A DNA stretch of 64,000 nt, taken from assembly GCA_031002005.1 (NCBI GenBank), contig CM061914.1, positions 12,138,148 through 12,202,147 of the forward strand. Direction: 5' to 3'. Shown here piece after piece: positions 1 through 10,049 of the stretch (position 1 is its first letter; every line of letters begins with the position of its first letter). Both the position numbers and the translations under genes were made by a program. This stretch comes from Vandiemenella viatica. Its lineage: Eukaryota > Arthropoda > Insecta > Orthoptera > Morabidae. A model generated the notes under the pieces. It saw only the letters and a program-made list of their open reading frames with translations. It searched no databases and was not told the DNA's origin.

Positions 1-559
1 AACCTATTATTGATCCTTATCTTTCTAGCCCAATATGCTGCTTTCAGACATCTATCTATTCGGTCACCATTTCCATGCCTCACGTTTGGTCAAACTAAAT
101 TCTCACGTTCTGTTTCTTCAGTCTTGCCTCTCTCTAAATATTCCACCAAATTGTTTAATTATTAAACTTCCAGTTTCTGGCTGCCATCCACAATTCACCC
201 GTCATTTCATGCTTTCCGTTTTACATAATCCCTTTCTCTCACCCAGCTGGTTCTTCAACAGTATATTCACATGGCTTATCAACATTCCTCTCAGCTTGTC
301 ACACTCCACAAGATCCTCTGCCTTTCATCCCCTCACCTCTTTCATCATATCCAACAGATCCTGTCACAGCGCAGCCCTAACATGCACAAAAACACCTTTA
401 CAAGCTTTCCACTCTTGTTAGGAGCTATTTATCTCTATGCCTGTCTCTCCCCTATCAACGTTTCACTCTGTACGTCACCCCACCACTAGTTGCTTGGCTC
501 ACCTCCTTAATCTACTCCATCCAAACCATCTACCACCTGCTCAAACGCCCCTGCCCCTC
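1..559 (+). other. C/T-rich sequence, probable 5' part of a Penelope-like element
   Basis: No recognisable gene. The sequence is pyrimidine-rich and non-repetitive and runs directly into the Penelope-like coding remains that become readable near position 570. It may be the 5' region or pseudo-LTR of that element, but no motif proves this. Confidence 0.25.
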
Positions 560-569
560 CTCCAGTTAA

Positions 570-1639
570 ACCTAAAAAGTCAGTGATTCATCTCTCCTCC
601 ACGCTCTGACTGAACCCCAAATATCGCTCCTATTCAAAGGACTCACTTTTTCTCCGACCCCCAAGTTTGACCATACTGCTTTGGTCTGGGACTCGTTGGC
701 GTTCTGCCGCTCTCTTCTCTGGTGGTACCATTATACTGTCACAAGAGAACACACCAGCCAACTGAGCGTTGAGCCCAGTCTACAACAGTTCAAACCGTCA
801 TCTTTGGATCCACCCTGGCTCCCACAAAACCATCCCCTTATTCTATTCCAGTAGTTCCTCACATCCAATCGTTCCTCACCCTCTTTCCGAAACTCCGACC
901 CACACTCCAAAAACCTCAGCATCATGGAAACTACAGCCATGAGAGAATTGTCCAAAAACCATAACATCATCATCCTCCCTGCCGACAAAGGCTTAACCAC
1001 AGTAGTGATCAACCACAAGGACTATGTGGCTGAGGCAACTATCTGATACTAATACCTACCTTCCACAAGCTACAGGTCCTACTATCTCCATATGCCAGGA
1101 AATAAAAACTCTCCTGGACCTATAAGGCCCCCTGCAAGGCCTCTCTCCTCAGTCCATCTCCCTCCTGACTCCCCAGAATCCTCGTACGCCGACACTGTAT
1201 CTTCTTCCTAAGATCCACAAGACTGGTAATCCTGGGCGACCTATAGTTGTGGCATATGGATCGCCCACTGAAAGGATTTTGGCTTTTGTGGATCAACATC
1301 TCTAACCCTTTGTACAAAATCTTCCCTATCCACAATCCACACACCTCTACCTCCAGACTCTTTCCTTGTCTCCATTGATGTAATGTCCCTCTACACCAAC
1401 ATTCCCCACAGTCAGGGCCTCAGTGCCCTAGAACACTAAATAGGCCTACTTCCTTTCAACCTTGCCCCATATAGCTCCAAAAATTTCTTTACCTTTAATT
1501 CTAAAGTATATCACCAAATCCACGCTACCACCACGGGCACCCGCATGGCCCCATCTTAAGCCAACTTATTCCTTGGTCGTCTGGAGGAACATTTCCTGAA
1601 CCATGCTCCATTTAAACCCACTGTGTGGTTCAGATACAC
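570..1639 (+). pseudogene. PLE reverse transcriptase, N-terminal half
   Basis: Broken reading frames keep hallmark Penelope RT segments in order. There is an upstream block with ILPADKGLTTVVI (about 975-1015), then LLPKIHKTGNPGRPIV (about 1200-1250), then SIDVMSLYTNIPH (about 1370-1410), which is the motif A region carrying the first catalytic Asp. Stops and frameshifts are scattered. The piece ends exactly at the LTR element, just before the motif C box. In this family the protein copies element RNA at the chromosome; this copy cannot make it. Confidence 0.75.
1636..1639. repeat. Target-site duplication ACAC, left copy
   Basis: ACAC directly precedes the LTR that starts TGTTATGG at 1640. 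The same four bases follow the 3' LTR at 11482-11485. A 4-bp duplication is normal for Ty3/gypsy elements. Confidence 0.9.
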
Positions 1640-2475
1640 TGTTATGGAATGGTAAAAAGCAACGCCCAGGTATCAATATGGTGCAATGCGCAGCAAGGAA
1701 AGCCAACTATGAACGTGTGCGGGGGCAGCGTTGCATCAGCCAGAGGGGTCCACGTAGCGCGAGGCATGATGAAATCACGGCGTAAGTTCTGGAAGGACGT
1801 GCGGCGCAGGTGGGCGCGTCACGCACGGTTATAAAAGAGGGCAGCCTCCGTGGAGGGGGAGACTTGATCGCCAGCCAGCCAGCGTGCCAGCGTTGTATTA
1901 GAGAGCAGCGACGAAAACACAACGGAGAGGACAACTAGTACTTGAGCTACGGTAGTCGCCGTTGTAATATTTCAGCTTCTTCGAGGCTTATGGATCTTTG
2001 GCAGAGAGAGCTGTCATTAGTTGATCCAGACGGAGTGATAGTTCCATATCGTTACTATCTAGATCTCCTGTGGTGGGTGAGCTTCTTTCATCGTTGTTTT
2101 GGGTGGACCGACACGACGATTGAAGACGTTATTTTGATGCTAAGTCTAGACTCTGTGGGAGTGGAATAGGTGCCTCACCGTTGTTGCTAGCCAGTTTCTT
2201 AGATGACTGATCATCCGGTAGGAGGCGAGGACCTGAGTTAGTGACGCTCCTACTGTAGTACTGAATATTTTCAGTGGGTGTATGTCGGCTTCGTGGGTCT
2301 CAAGTGTGTTTCATTTAACCTCTTGAGTCTTTTACTTAATTCTCCAAACTTTTCCTGCCCCGAGTTCCCAAGTTGTAAAACTCGATACCCCGATTGTCTC
2401 TCTCTAAGCCTTTTCAGCTAGCTATTGCACCAGTACTACTGCTCTGCAAACCCAGCCAAGCTGCCGGACGCAACA
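1640..2475 (+). repeat. 5' LTR
   Basis: 836 bp, TGTTATGG...GACGCAACA. It matches 10646-11481 except for one fewer A after the TATA box, one extra G near 1857, and G instead of A in the GCAGCRACG stretch near 1910. It holds a TATA box and a 75-codon open frame (1942-2169) that would lie in the transcript leader. Confidence 0.97.
1830..1837 (+). promoter_or_regulatory. TATA box of the 5' LTR
   Basis: TATAAAAG sits 190 bp into the LTR, preceded by a GC-rich stretch, and is the only good TATA box there. Transcription of genomic RNA probably starts about 25-30 bp downstream. The 3' LTR has the equivalent box near 10836. Confidence 0.7.
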
Positions 2476-2488
2476 GGATATTTTTCAT

Positions 2489-2505
2489 TGGTGTCAGGTG
2501 TGGGG
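2489..2505 (+). other. Candidate primer-binding site
   Basis: TGGTGTCAGGTGTGGGG begins with TGG, the complement of a tRNA CCA end, and resembles the complement of an insect tRNA-Leu 3' end (from memory). It lies 13 nt after the LTR, further than is usual for the family. Confidence 0.5.
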
Positions 2506-2652
2506 TAGGCCTGAATTTTTCCTACGAGTGTTTGGCCGGAAAAACCACACAAAACTAGTGAGTCGTCTGACCAAATTTTGGCAAGGTTAGCCCGAAGGTC
2601 AGTACGCTACAGCGATTACAGGCCGCAATTTGAGGAATAGGAGTAGGGTCTT

Positions 2653-2653
<1 letters not shown>

Positions 2654-2684
<31 letters not shown>
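2654..2684 (+). repeat. Uninterrupted A31 tract in the retroelement leader
   Basis: Thirty-one consecutive A residues lie in the 5' untranslated leader, 180 bp after the LTR and 410 bp before gag. No gene overlaps it. The antisense poly-Phe reading frame is an artefact. Confidence 0.95.
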
Positions 2685-2687
<3 letters not shown>

Positions 2688-3070
2688 TCAGCCCGAAGTC
2701 GGGACAAGGCTGACGGCTTTGAGCGAAGCCGACTGGTAAGATTGCGCAACAAGTCGACAACGAGTGGGAGCACTGCACGACGCCGAACAACGAAAGGACG
2801 CCGATCGATAGCAGCACAGCCGAGGCGCAGCTGAGAGGACAGCGCCAGCAACGGATCAATACCGGCCGAGGGCAACAGGTTGCTGCTGCCGCTCAGCTAC
2901 AGTGGGCAGAGTATTGATCGCGACGCAGTCTGACTCCACGACGAGGGCAACAGGTGACAGCGCATCGACAGCCGACAGCGGAACTTCGCGAGTCGCACCG
3001 ACCGCAGCAGCGCGCCGACAACAGGCAGCCGAACGAGCAGCGTCCGTTGCTTAGAAGTCCATTTCAGCAG

Positions 3071-3076
3071 GTGAGA
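3071..3076 (+). promoter_or_regulatory. Candidate 5' splice donor for env mRNA
   Basis: CAG|GTGAGA, with GT at 3071-3072, is close to the ideal donor and lies 23 nt before the gag start. Errantivirus env is normally made from a spliced subgenomic RNA. Joining this donor to the acceptor at 7973-7974 would put the leader just ahead of the env ATG. The pairing is inferred. Confidence 0.6.
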
Positions 3077-3093
3077 TAATACGCAAAGCAAGC

Positions 3094-4113
3094 ATGCCTA
3101 ATGAAGCAGTGTCAGGTAGTCAGGGTGCACAGTCATCGCTGAGGCATTACATTAGTTTAAATGAAGTAATAAAGTTAATTCCCCATTCTTTTGACGGTGA
3201 TAAAGCTCAATTAAACGAGTTTTTGGATAACTGTGATAGCGCATTCGAATTGGTAGAGCCAGAACAGCATGGAATTTTATTAAAATTTGTGAAGGCCCGT
3301 ATAGTGGGAACAGCTAGGGGTAAACTTCTCGTCCGAGATTTGACTACAACTTGGCCTGCAGTTCGTGCAATATTGGTCGAAAATTATGGTTGCAAAAGAA
3401 CACTAGATTTTTATGCTTGTAAAATGTTTGCAAGTAGACAAGAGTCATGGGAAAGTATTGCACAATGGGGTTCACGGATAGATGCGTTGCAGCACCAGTT
3501 CAGAGAGGCAATAAAAGGAGTGATGACTGAAGCTGAGTTAGAGGGAAGCATAGCTCTGGTCCTAAAATTGGGGAGAGCGGTATTTATTCAAGGGTTATAT
3601 GATGACCGAATAAAAACCATTGTGCGTGCTCGGGGAGAAACAATTACCCTGTCAGAAGCCGTGGAAATCACAGCTACAGAGGAAAGTGCGATAGCGTCAG
3701 CAAAAGAAAAACCAGTTTCGCGATATCCTTTTAGGACCCCAAAAGTAGAAAGAAAAACAGTTCCCTTTTGTTTCAATTGCAAAAAGTCCGGGCATACAGC
3801 TAAAGATTGCCGTGCGCAAAGGCGTGTAAGAATGGTTGACAAAGAGGATGAGCTAGATAAGAAGGCGATAAATGCAGTGCTTGCCAAGTTAGATAAAATG
3901 GAAAAAGAAAACGCCGTCAGAACTATTGAAGCGCGACGAGTAACGCGAAGCAGCACTCAGCATGCGGCACAGAGCGCACCATTCCAAAAGCGAGTGACGA
4001 GAACAGGTGAGATCACATGTTTTCGGTGCAATAAAAAAGGACATTACGCGCGGGATTGCCGAGAAAATGCATGGTCGGGAAAGGAAAAAGATCGAAAATC
4101 GGTAAACTGTTAG
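3094..4113 (+). CDS. gag: Gag polyprotein of the gypsy/errantivirus-type element
   Basis: The 339-residue frame is open and starts MPNEAVSGSQ. It is the structural protein that packages element RNA into particles. About residues 30-190 look like a retrotransposon capsid domain. Two CCHC zinc knuckles follow: CFNCKKSGHTAKDC near residue 227 and CFRCNKKGHYARDC near residue 308, with a charged linker between them. Two knuckles suit a Ty3/gypsy nucleocapsid. The last 58 nt overlap pol in the -1 frame, with a slippery heptamer inside the overlap. The ATG follows the long leader and is the first in-frame one. No stop or frameshift was seen, so this gene could still work. Confidence 0.92.
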   Translation: MPNEAVSGSQGAQSSLRHYISLNEVIKLIPHSFDGDKAQLNEFLDNCDSAFELVEPEQHGILLKFVKARIVGTARGKLLVRDLTTTWPAVRAILVENYGCKRTLDFYACKMFASRQESWESIAQWGSRIDALQHQFREAIKGVMTEAELEGSIALVLKLGRAVFIQGLYDDRIKTIVRARGETITLSEAVEITATEESAIASAKEKPVSRYPFRTPKVERKTVPFCFNCKKSGHTAKDCRAQRRVRMVDKEDELDKKAINAVLAKLDKMEKENAVRTIEARRVTRSSTQHAAQSAPFQKRVTRTGEITCFRCNKKGHYARDCRENAWSGKEKDRKSVNC

Positions 4114-7100
4114 GTGGCGCAATGGGGCGGTCACATTGCGCCATATCGCACAAAGTGTATCAAGTAGACTGCACGGATAGGAACGAATATGTGACCATGA
4201 GATGTAATGATATGAGGTGTAACCCAGTGAGATTTCTTGTTGATAGCGGAGTGCAAATTAGCTTAATAAAAAGTAATAGTATAAATAGAGCAGTGAAACG
4301 TGATACTAAAGAAAATATTAGAATCAAGGGGATTAGCAATAACATAGTGCAAACAGAAGCATCTGTGGTGTTGGAATTGCAAGCTGCAGGGGATTTGGTT
4401 TTCCATCAAAAGTTTCATGTAATTGGTACAGACGTAGATCTGCCATTCGAGGGTTTGTTAGGAAGGGATTTCCTAGCACAAAATAAGGCTGTAATAGATT
4501 ACGGAGTGAGGACCATTAAAATTCGTGGGAGGCGAATTAGATTGTATACCGCGCAAGAAGGGCCGTGTATGACGCAACGTGGGATGCGTTGTGTTAAGAA
4601 AGTTGGTGTTGCAGGGATTGCGACATGGGTTGAAAGTCGCTCGCCCACTAACGGAACTGTGAGACGAGACGAAAGGGTTCCGAGGGCACAGGGTGCTAAC
4701 TCGAAGACGGTAGGCCCCGTGAAAAGGCGAGATCGTCCGTCCACTAACGGAACTGTGCGACGTGACGCAAAGTTTCCGAAGGCAGTAGGTGCTGTCCCGG
4801 AAAAGATGAACGCCGTGAGGAGGCGGAGTATTGATTCGAGTGCGGTAGAGACCGGATCGATAGCAGTTGGGACTGCGAAGTTAAAGAGAAATAAACCGAA
4901 TGTGCTTGGAGTACATTCGGCGAAGCGCACTTATGCGGAAGTGGTAAAAGCCACAAAAATAAGGGCTACTGAGGTAGTGAAGAGAGAAGACAAGCGCGGT
5001 AATAAACGAAGTGTAGGAGCCGGGAAAGCTCGAAATTATGAAATAATAATTGGTCCCCGCGAGGAAAAGATAGTAAAAGTACGAATTGCGTTAAGGAATA
5101 CATCGGAAGCGATCATTTCGAAGCAAGAGTTACAGCCGGGTATATATACGCCGGAGGCGTTGGTGTCCGTGAAAAACGGAGCATGTATAACAAGTATGTT
5201 AAATACTACTGAGCGAGTAGTGAGAATAAAGAATCCCCTGATAGCAGCTGTAGAAGTACCCAAATTTAGGGAGGTAGAAGTGCGACAAATCCGAAGGGAA
5301 CGTTCGGAGAATAAATCGCGGATGAGTAAGCTAAAAGAAAATCTCCGACTCGAGCATTTAAATAAAGAAGAGCGAGAGGCTTTACTAGAATTATGTGGCG
5401 CATATAATGATGTGTTTCATTTGCCAGGAGATAGATTGGGTTACACAGAGGCCGTCAGACATGAAATTAAACTTCTCCCAGAAGCAGAAGGGAAAATAGT
5501 TAGGTTGAGGCCGTATAGGGTACCGGAAGCACAGAAGGAAACCCTACAAGGAGAAATAGACAAAATGCTACAAGATGATATTGTAGTACCGAGTGATAGT
5601 GCGTGGAATTCGCCTGTCTTGATTATTCCAAAGAAAATGGATGCAAGTGGCAAACAAAAGTGGCGTGTAGTGATAGACTATAGGCGGTTGAATGATTTAA
5701 CCGTAAATAATGTGTTTCTGTTACCAAGAATCGATGAGATATTGGACGGTCTAGGCAAGGCAAGGTACTTTTCGATGCTAGGATACTATCAAGTATTACT
5801 AGATGAAAACGATCAGGAGAAAACCGCTTTTAGTACCCCCTATGGGCATTATGAGTTCAAAAGGATGCCCATGGGATTCAAGACAGCTCCAAATACGTTC
5901 CAGAAATTGATGAACTCTGTACTGGTAGGACTACAAGGTGAGAAAGTATTTATTTACTTAGATGATGTAATCGTGTTTGGATCGTCACTAGAGGAGCACA
6001 ATGCGAGATTAGAAGACGTATTCGAAAGGTTGCGCAAGTACAACCTCAAGTTGCAGGTAGATAAGTGCGAATTCTTACGCAAGGAGGTTACGTTCTTGGG
6101 ACATGTGCTCACAGAGGAAGGGTTGAAACCTGATCCTAAAAAGGTAGAAGCGGTGAGACAGTACCCGCAACCAAGTAATGCCACACAGTTAAAATCATTT
6201 TTGGGGTTGAGTGGTTATTATAGACGGTTTATCAATAATTACAGCAAAATAGCCAAGCCGCTGTACGATTTGTTGAAGAAGGGAGTTACGTATACGTGGG
6301 GAATAAAGCAGGAGGAGGCTTTTCAACAATTGAAAGAAAAATTGTTGAGTCCACCCGTATTGCAATACCCCGATTTCAATAAAAATTTCATAGTAACTAC
6401 AGATGCTAGCCTAGATGCGATTGGTTCAGTGTTAAGCCAGGGTAAAATCGGCCAAGATTTGCCAGTAGCATTTGCATCTCGAACATTAACTAAAGCAGAA
6501 AGAAATTACAGCACAATAGAGAGAGAGTTGTTGGCTATTTGTTGGGCAGTGAAGCAGTTTAGACCGTATCTATTCGGAAGGAAATTTACGATCTGTACTG
6601 ACCATAAACCGTTGACGTGGATCAATAGTATATCGGATCCGTCGTCTAGACTAATGAAGTTCTGTCTGAAGCTAGAAGAGTACGATTACGAAATCGTGTA
6701 CAAAAGTGGTAAGAGGAATCAGGTGGCAGACGCGCTCTCACGAATCCGAAATATTAGAGAGACAGATGAGAACGCAGTTTGCGAAAATGAGAAAGAAAAA
6801 GAAAGTGCTGAGATAGTAGCACCTGAGGTTCCCTTCTCAACCTCAACGGTCGATAATGATAATACCGTAGAAGGAAAGGTGCAACCGAATGTCAATAAGG
6901 GCGAAGATTTTACTCAAGAAGAGAAAATGAGGATACTAAAACAGTATCACGAATCGCCGATAGGTTGTCATCAAGGAATAGGTAGGACCTATGAGCGCAT
7001 CAAAAAGTATTGTAATTGGGAAGGCATGAAAGCCGATATTGAGCAATATATTAGACATTGTGAGAGTTGTCAAAGGAACAAAATTACTCAAAACAAAACG

Positions 7101-7967
7101 AAAATGCCAATGGAGATAACAAAAACTCCGGAACATGTATTTGAGCGCTGTGATATCGATATCGTAGGTCCAATGCCGCAGACAGAAAACGGAAATAAAT
7201 ATTTGCTCACATTCCAAGACGCTTTAACGAAGTTCTTAGTAGCAGAACCTATAGAGCAACAGGATGCCAACACGGTAGCGAGAGTACTGGTTGAGCGAAT
7301 AATTTTAAGATTTGGAATTCCCTCCATTTTGTTAAGTGACCTTGGAAGTAACTTCATGAGTGATACTATGAAGAGGGTATGTAAATTATTAAGAATAGAG
7401 AAAATACATACCACTAGTTATCACCCACAAAGTAATGGGGCTTTGGAACGAACGCACCGTACAATAACGGAAATGCTTCGTCATTACATAAACAAAGAAC
7501 AGACAGATTGGGATAGATGGGTGCCATACGCGGTATTTGTCTTCAATACGACGCCGCATAGTACCACGGGTTATACGCCGCATGAGGTGTTCTTTGGTAG
7601 GGTATGTAACATACCGGGAGTGTTGCAAAAGAAACCGGAAGAAGTGATATACAATTACGACGATTATGTAATTGAGCTACGAGAAAGATTAAGGGCAATG
7701 CATCAAGAAGCGCGCGAAGCGACGGCGCAAGCAAAATCAAAAAGTAAATAAAATTATGATAAGACACAGAATCCGGTAGTTTTCAAACCAGGTGATAGGG
7801 TATTGCTATATGACGAAAGTGTACGAAGGGGTCGTTCAAAGAAATTGGATAGCCAGTGGCGAGGCCCGTATACTGTAGTGGAAACCAAGGGGCCAAACGT
7901 AGTAATACAATTAAGGAGAAATAAATTTACAAAAGTACATGCCAATAGGTTAAAAGAATTCTTTTAA
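4056..7967 (+). pseudogene. pol: Pol polyprotein (protease, RT, RNase H, integrase) with two lesions
   Basis: The frame is open from 4056 to a TAA at 7749-7751 (1,231 residues) and continues in the same frame to 7967. Domain order: aspartic protease with FLVDSG (Asp about residue 63); a basic linker holding a 32-residue repeat; RT with the YLDD box at 5955-5966; RNase H with TTDAS (near 6390) and TDHKPL; integrase zinc region (HHCC, about 6940-7075) and a core whose three acidic residues fall in DIDIVGP, LSDLGSNF and ALERTH. Two defects stand out. The RT motif A block is about four residues short at 5780/5781 and lacks the first catalytic Asp. The TAA at 7749 cuts off the C-terminal GPY/F-type domain (RGPYTVVE still readable at about 7861). 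Expression would need -1 frameshifting from gag. RT activity is predicted to be lost. Confidence 0.9.
4077..4083 (+). promoter_or_regulatory. Candidate -1 frameshift site between gag and pol
   Basis: In the gag frame the heptamer reads G GGA AAG, which fits X XXY YYZ slippage and shifts the ribosome into the pol frame inside the gag/pol overlap. A perfect 10-bp stem (TGGCGCAATG at 4115-4124 with 4134-4143, 9-nt loop) lies downstream. The spacer of about 31 nt is longer than usual, so the stem's role is uncertain. Confidence 0.55.
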
Positions 7968-7970
7968 ATT

Positions 7971-7974
7971 GCAG
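7971..7974 (+). promoter_or_regulatory. Candidate 3' splice acceptor for env mRNA
   Basis: A T-rich stretch ending in GCAG (AG at 7973-7974) lies five bases before the env ATG at 7980 and just after the original pol end at 7967. It pairs logically with the donor at 3071. Confidence 0.6.
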
Positions 7975-7979
7975 GAAAG

Positions 7980-10049
7980 ATGGCAACAACCCAGAAAATA
8001 GTAGTGGCTATGATGATAACGGGCGTTATAGCAACGTCACTTCAGCAGGATTTGCAGTTGATGAAGTTTCAATCATCACCAGGATTATATTATGATCACA
8101 AAGGAACTGTAAGTTTATATACTGTTACGTGGAGGATAGTAAGTTATTTTAACTTGGGGGATGTCAGACAAAAATTTGAAGCCAGCAGGAATACCGCGAC
8201 AAGAGCAATCGACTTTTGCAATCAAAGACTCGCTAAAGTAAATATAAGCACCATAGAATGTGTTAGTGCCAAGCATGCGTTAGAATATCATGCGAACAAA
8301 ATAGAAGCCTCACAAGGCCTAATTGGGCAATTAGCAAGGCATGAGCAGAATCGAAGAAAAAGAGGAATTCTTAATTTTGTAGGAGAGTTAAGTAAGGTTC
8401 TATTTGGAACATTAGATGAAGATGACGCATCTTATTTCAAGTCAAAGATCAATTTGTTAGAGCAGGAGCAAAAACAATTACTAAAGTTGTCAAAAGAGCA
8501 AGTCACAATTGTGAGAGCGACACTAGCAAGTTTCAATCATACCGTAAATATAATAGAGCATAATGAAAGAGTGATTGCTGCAGGAATGCTGAAATTAAAC
8601 GAGCATGTCCAAAAGTATGAAAATAGTGTAGACAAAAGGATAGATAAACTTGCTATAACAGTCACATTAAATGAACAGCTAATACAGCTAATGTCAATAT
8701 TTGGTGAAATCGAGAGAGAGTATGATTTGCTCATAACAGCGATAGTAAATGCACAAAAAGGTGTATTGGAACCACACTTAATTAATCCAGTGCAAGTAGT
8801 TAAATATTTGGGTTTAATAAAAGATGAAATTAAAGACAAACAATTCCCAATCGAACTGTCAGAAGCCAAGGGGTATCAGCTGATGAAGGTGATTGACCTA
8901 GATGTTTTCATTTCGGGAAATATCCTCAGTTACGTGCTAAATATCCCGTTAGTGGATAGCGCGATATTCAATATTTATAAACTCTGGCCTTTACCGGTTG
9001 AGGTGAATCGCAGTAAACAGTTATTCACATATATAGCACCCGAAAAAGAATTTTTGTTAATAGATGATGCAAAGAGGCAGTATGTCAAATTATCAAATGA
9101 CCAATTAGAATGTAAAAAAATAGAGTCTGCGCACAGTATATGTAAACAAACCTTTGTATTATTGTCGACCTATGATCATGAAGTATGTGAAGCAAGGATG
9201 CTTCAACCAGTAATAAAGATTCCCAAAGACTGTATCCAAAAGTACATAGTATTAAATGAAAGTGTATGGACACAGATAAGGGGTAATGAATGGCTATTTG
9301 TAGCACCGAAAGAAGAAGGGCTCACAGTGTTATGTAGTGATAATAAACCCACAGATGTAATAATTAAGGGTACAGGAAAACTTAAATTCCTAAATAAATG
9401 TAGAGGATACGGTGCTCAAATACTGATACAATCAGAACATATCATTAGGTCGAAAGTTCCCATTAGTGACATAGTTCCAAATTTGAATATGGAGATAGAT
9501 TGTTGCGTGGTAAATAAAGAGAAGAAAAATGTTTCAGAAATACCTTTTTATTTACCTGTTCAACCAGTAGTTCGTCAATTAGACGATTTAACGGCAGCAG
9601 GCCATAAATTGGATGAATTAGAAGACGAAATATCATATCAGCAGAGGACAGTGTTCAATACATTTTCAGTGGACAATATACCGATTTGGGGCTATGTCGG
9701 ATCAGGAATAACAATAATAATCCTAATGCTCTGTATATGTAGATATTGTAAATGTTGCCGTGATTGTTTTAGGTTCTTTTATAGAGCCATAGGTGATGAC
9801 TGTTGCGCAAAAATATGTGTGAAGAATAAGATAGTAAATCAATACCCTGACACTGGAGTGGTTAGATATCATCCTGCTGGAATGAACGATAATGAAAGTG
9901 AACAAATCACTTTTGGTCCTATGAGAGGTAGGTATGTGCCTGAAATCAGTGAAACAGTGATAAATGAACGTGTGCGACGTCCAGAAAAAAGTATCGAGTA
10001 CGAACAGAAAAAGCCACTAATGTTCTATTATAGAACGGACAAACGCTAA
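7980..10049 (+). CDS. env: Envelope (F-like fusion) glycoprotein of the retroelement
   Basis: The 689-residue frame is fully open. A hydrophobic N-terminus (about residues 6-20) looks like a signal peptide. A basic RRKR site at residues 125-128 is followed by GILNFVGELSKVLFGTL, the arrangement of the furin site and fusion peptide of insect errantivirus Env and baculovirus F-like proteins (family knowledge). Long helical stretches follow at about 150-250. One membrane segment lies at about 569-588, then a Cys-rich, basic cytoplasmic tail. It would be a membrane protein that helps particles enter cells. The start is the first ATG after the candidate acceptor, 12 nt beyond the original pol end. 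There is no visible break, unlike in pol. Whether it is expressed cannot be told from sequence. Confidence 0.9.
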   Translation: MATTQKIVVAMMITGVIATSLQQDLQLMKFQSSPGLYYDHKGTVSLYTVTWRIVSYFNLGDVRQKFEASRNTATRAIDFCNQRLAKVNISTIECVSAKHALEYHANKIEASQGLIGQLARHEQNRRKRGILNFVGELSKVLFGTLDEDDASYFKSKINLLEQEQKQLLKLSKEQVTIVRATLASFNHTVNIIEHNERVIAAGMLKLNEHVQKYENSVDKRIDKLAITVTLNEQLIQLMSIFGEIEREYDLLITAIVNAQKGVLEPHLINPVQVVKYLGLIKDEIKDKQFPIELSEAKGYQLMKVIDLDVFISGNILSYVLNIPLVDSAIFNIYKLWPLPVEVNRSKQLFTYIAPEKEFLLIDDAKRQYVKLSNDQLECKKIESAHSICKQTFVLLSTYDHEVCEARMLQPVIKIPKDCIQKYIVLNESVWTQIRGNEWLFVAPKEEGLTVLCSDNKPTDVIIKGTGKLKFLNKCRGYGAQILIQSEHIIRSKVPISDIVPNLNMEIDCCVVNKEKKNVSEIPFYLPVQPVVRQLDDLTAAGHKLDELEDEISYQQRTVFNTFSVDNIPIWGYVGSGITIIILMLCICRYCKCCRDCFRFFYRAIGDDCCAKICVKNKIVNQYPDTGVVRYHPAGMNDNESEQITFGPMRGRYVPEISETVINERVRRPEKSIEYEQKKPLMFYYRTDKR

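Noticed and set aside
2555..2875. Minus-strand frames with a poly-Phe run
   Set aside because: They are the antisense of the A31 tract in the retroelement leader.
4160..7767. Many minus-strand frames opposite pol
   Set aside because: Shadows of the sense-strand pol reading. None has conserved motifs.
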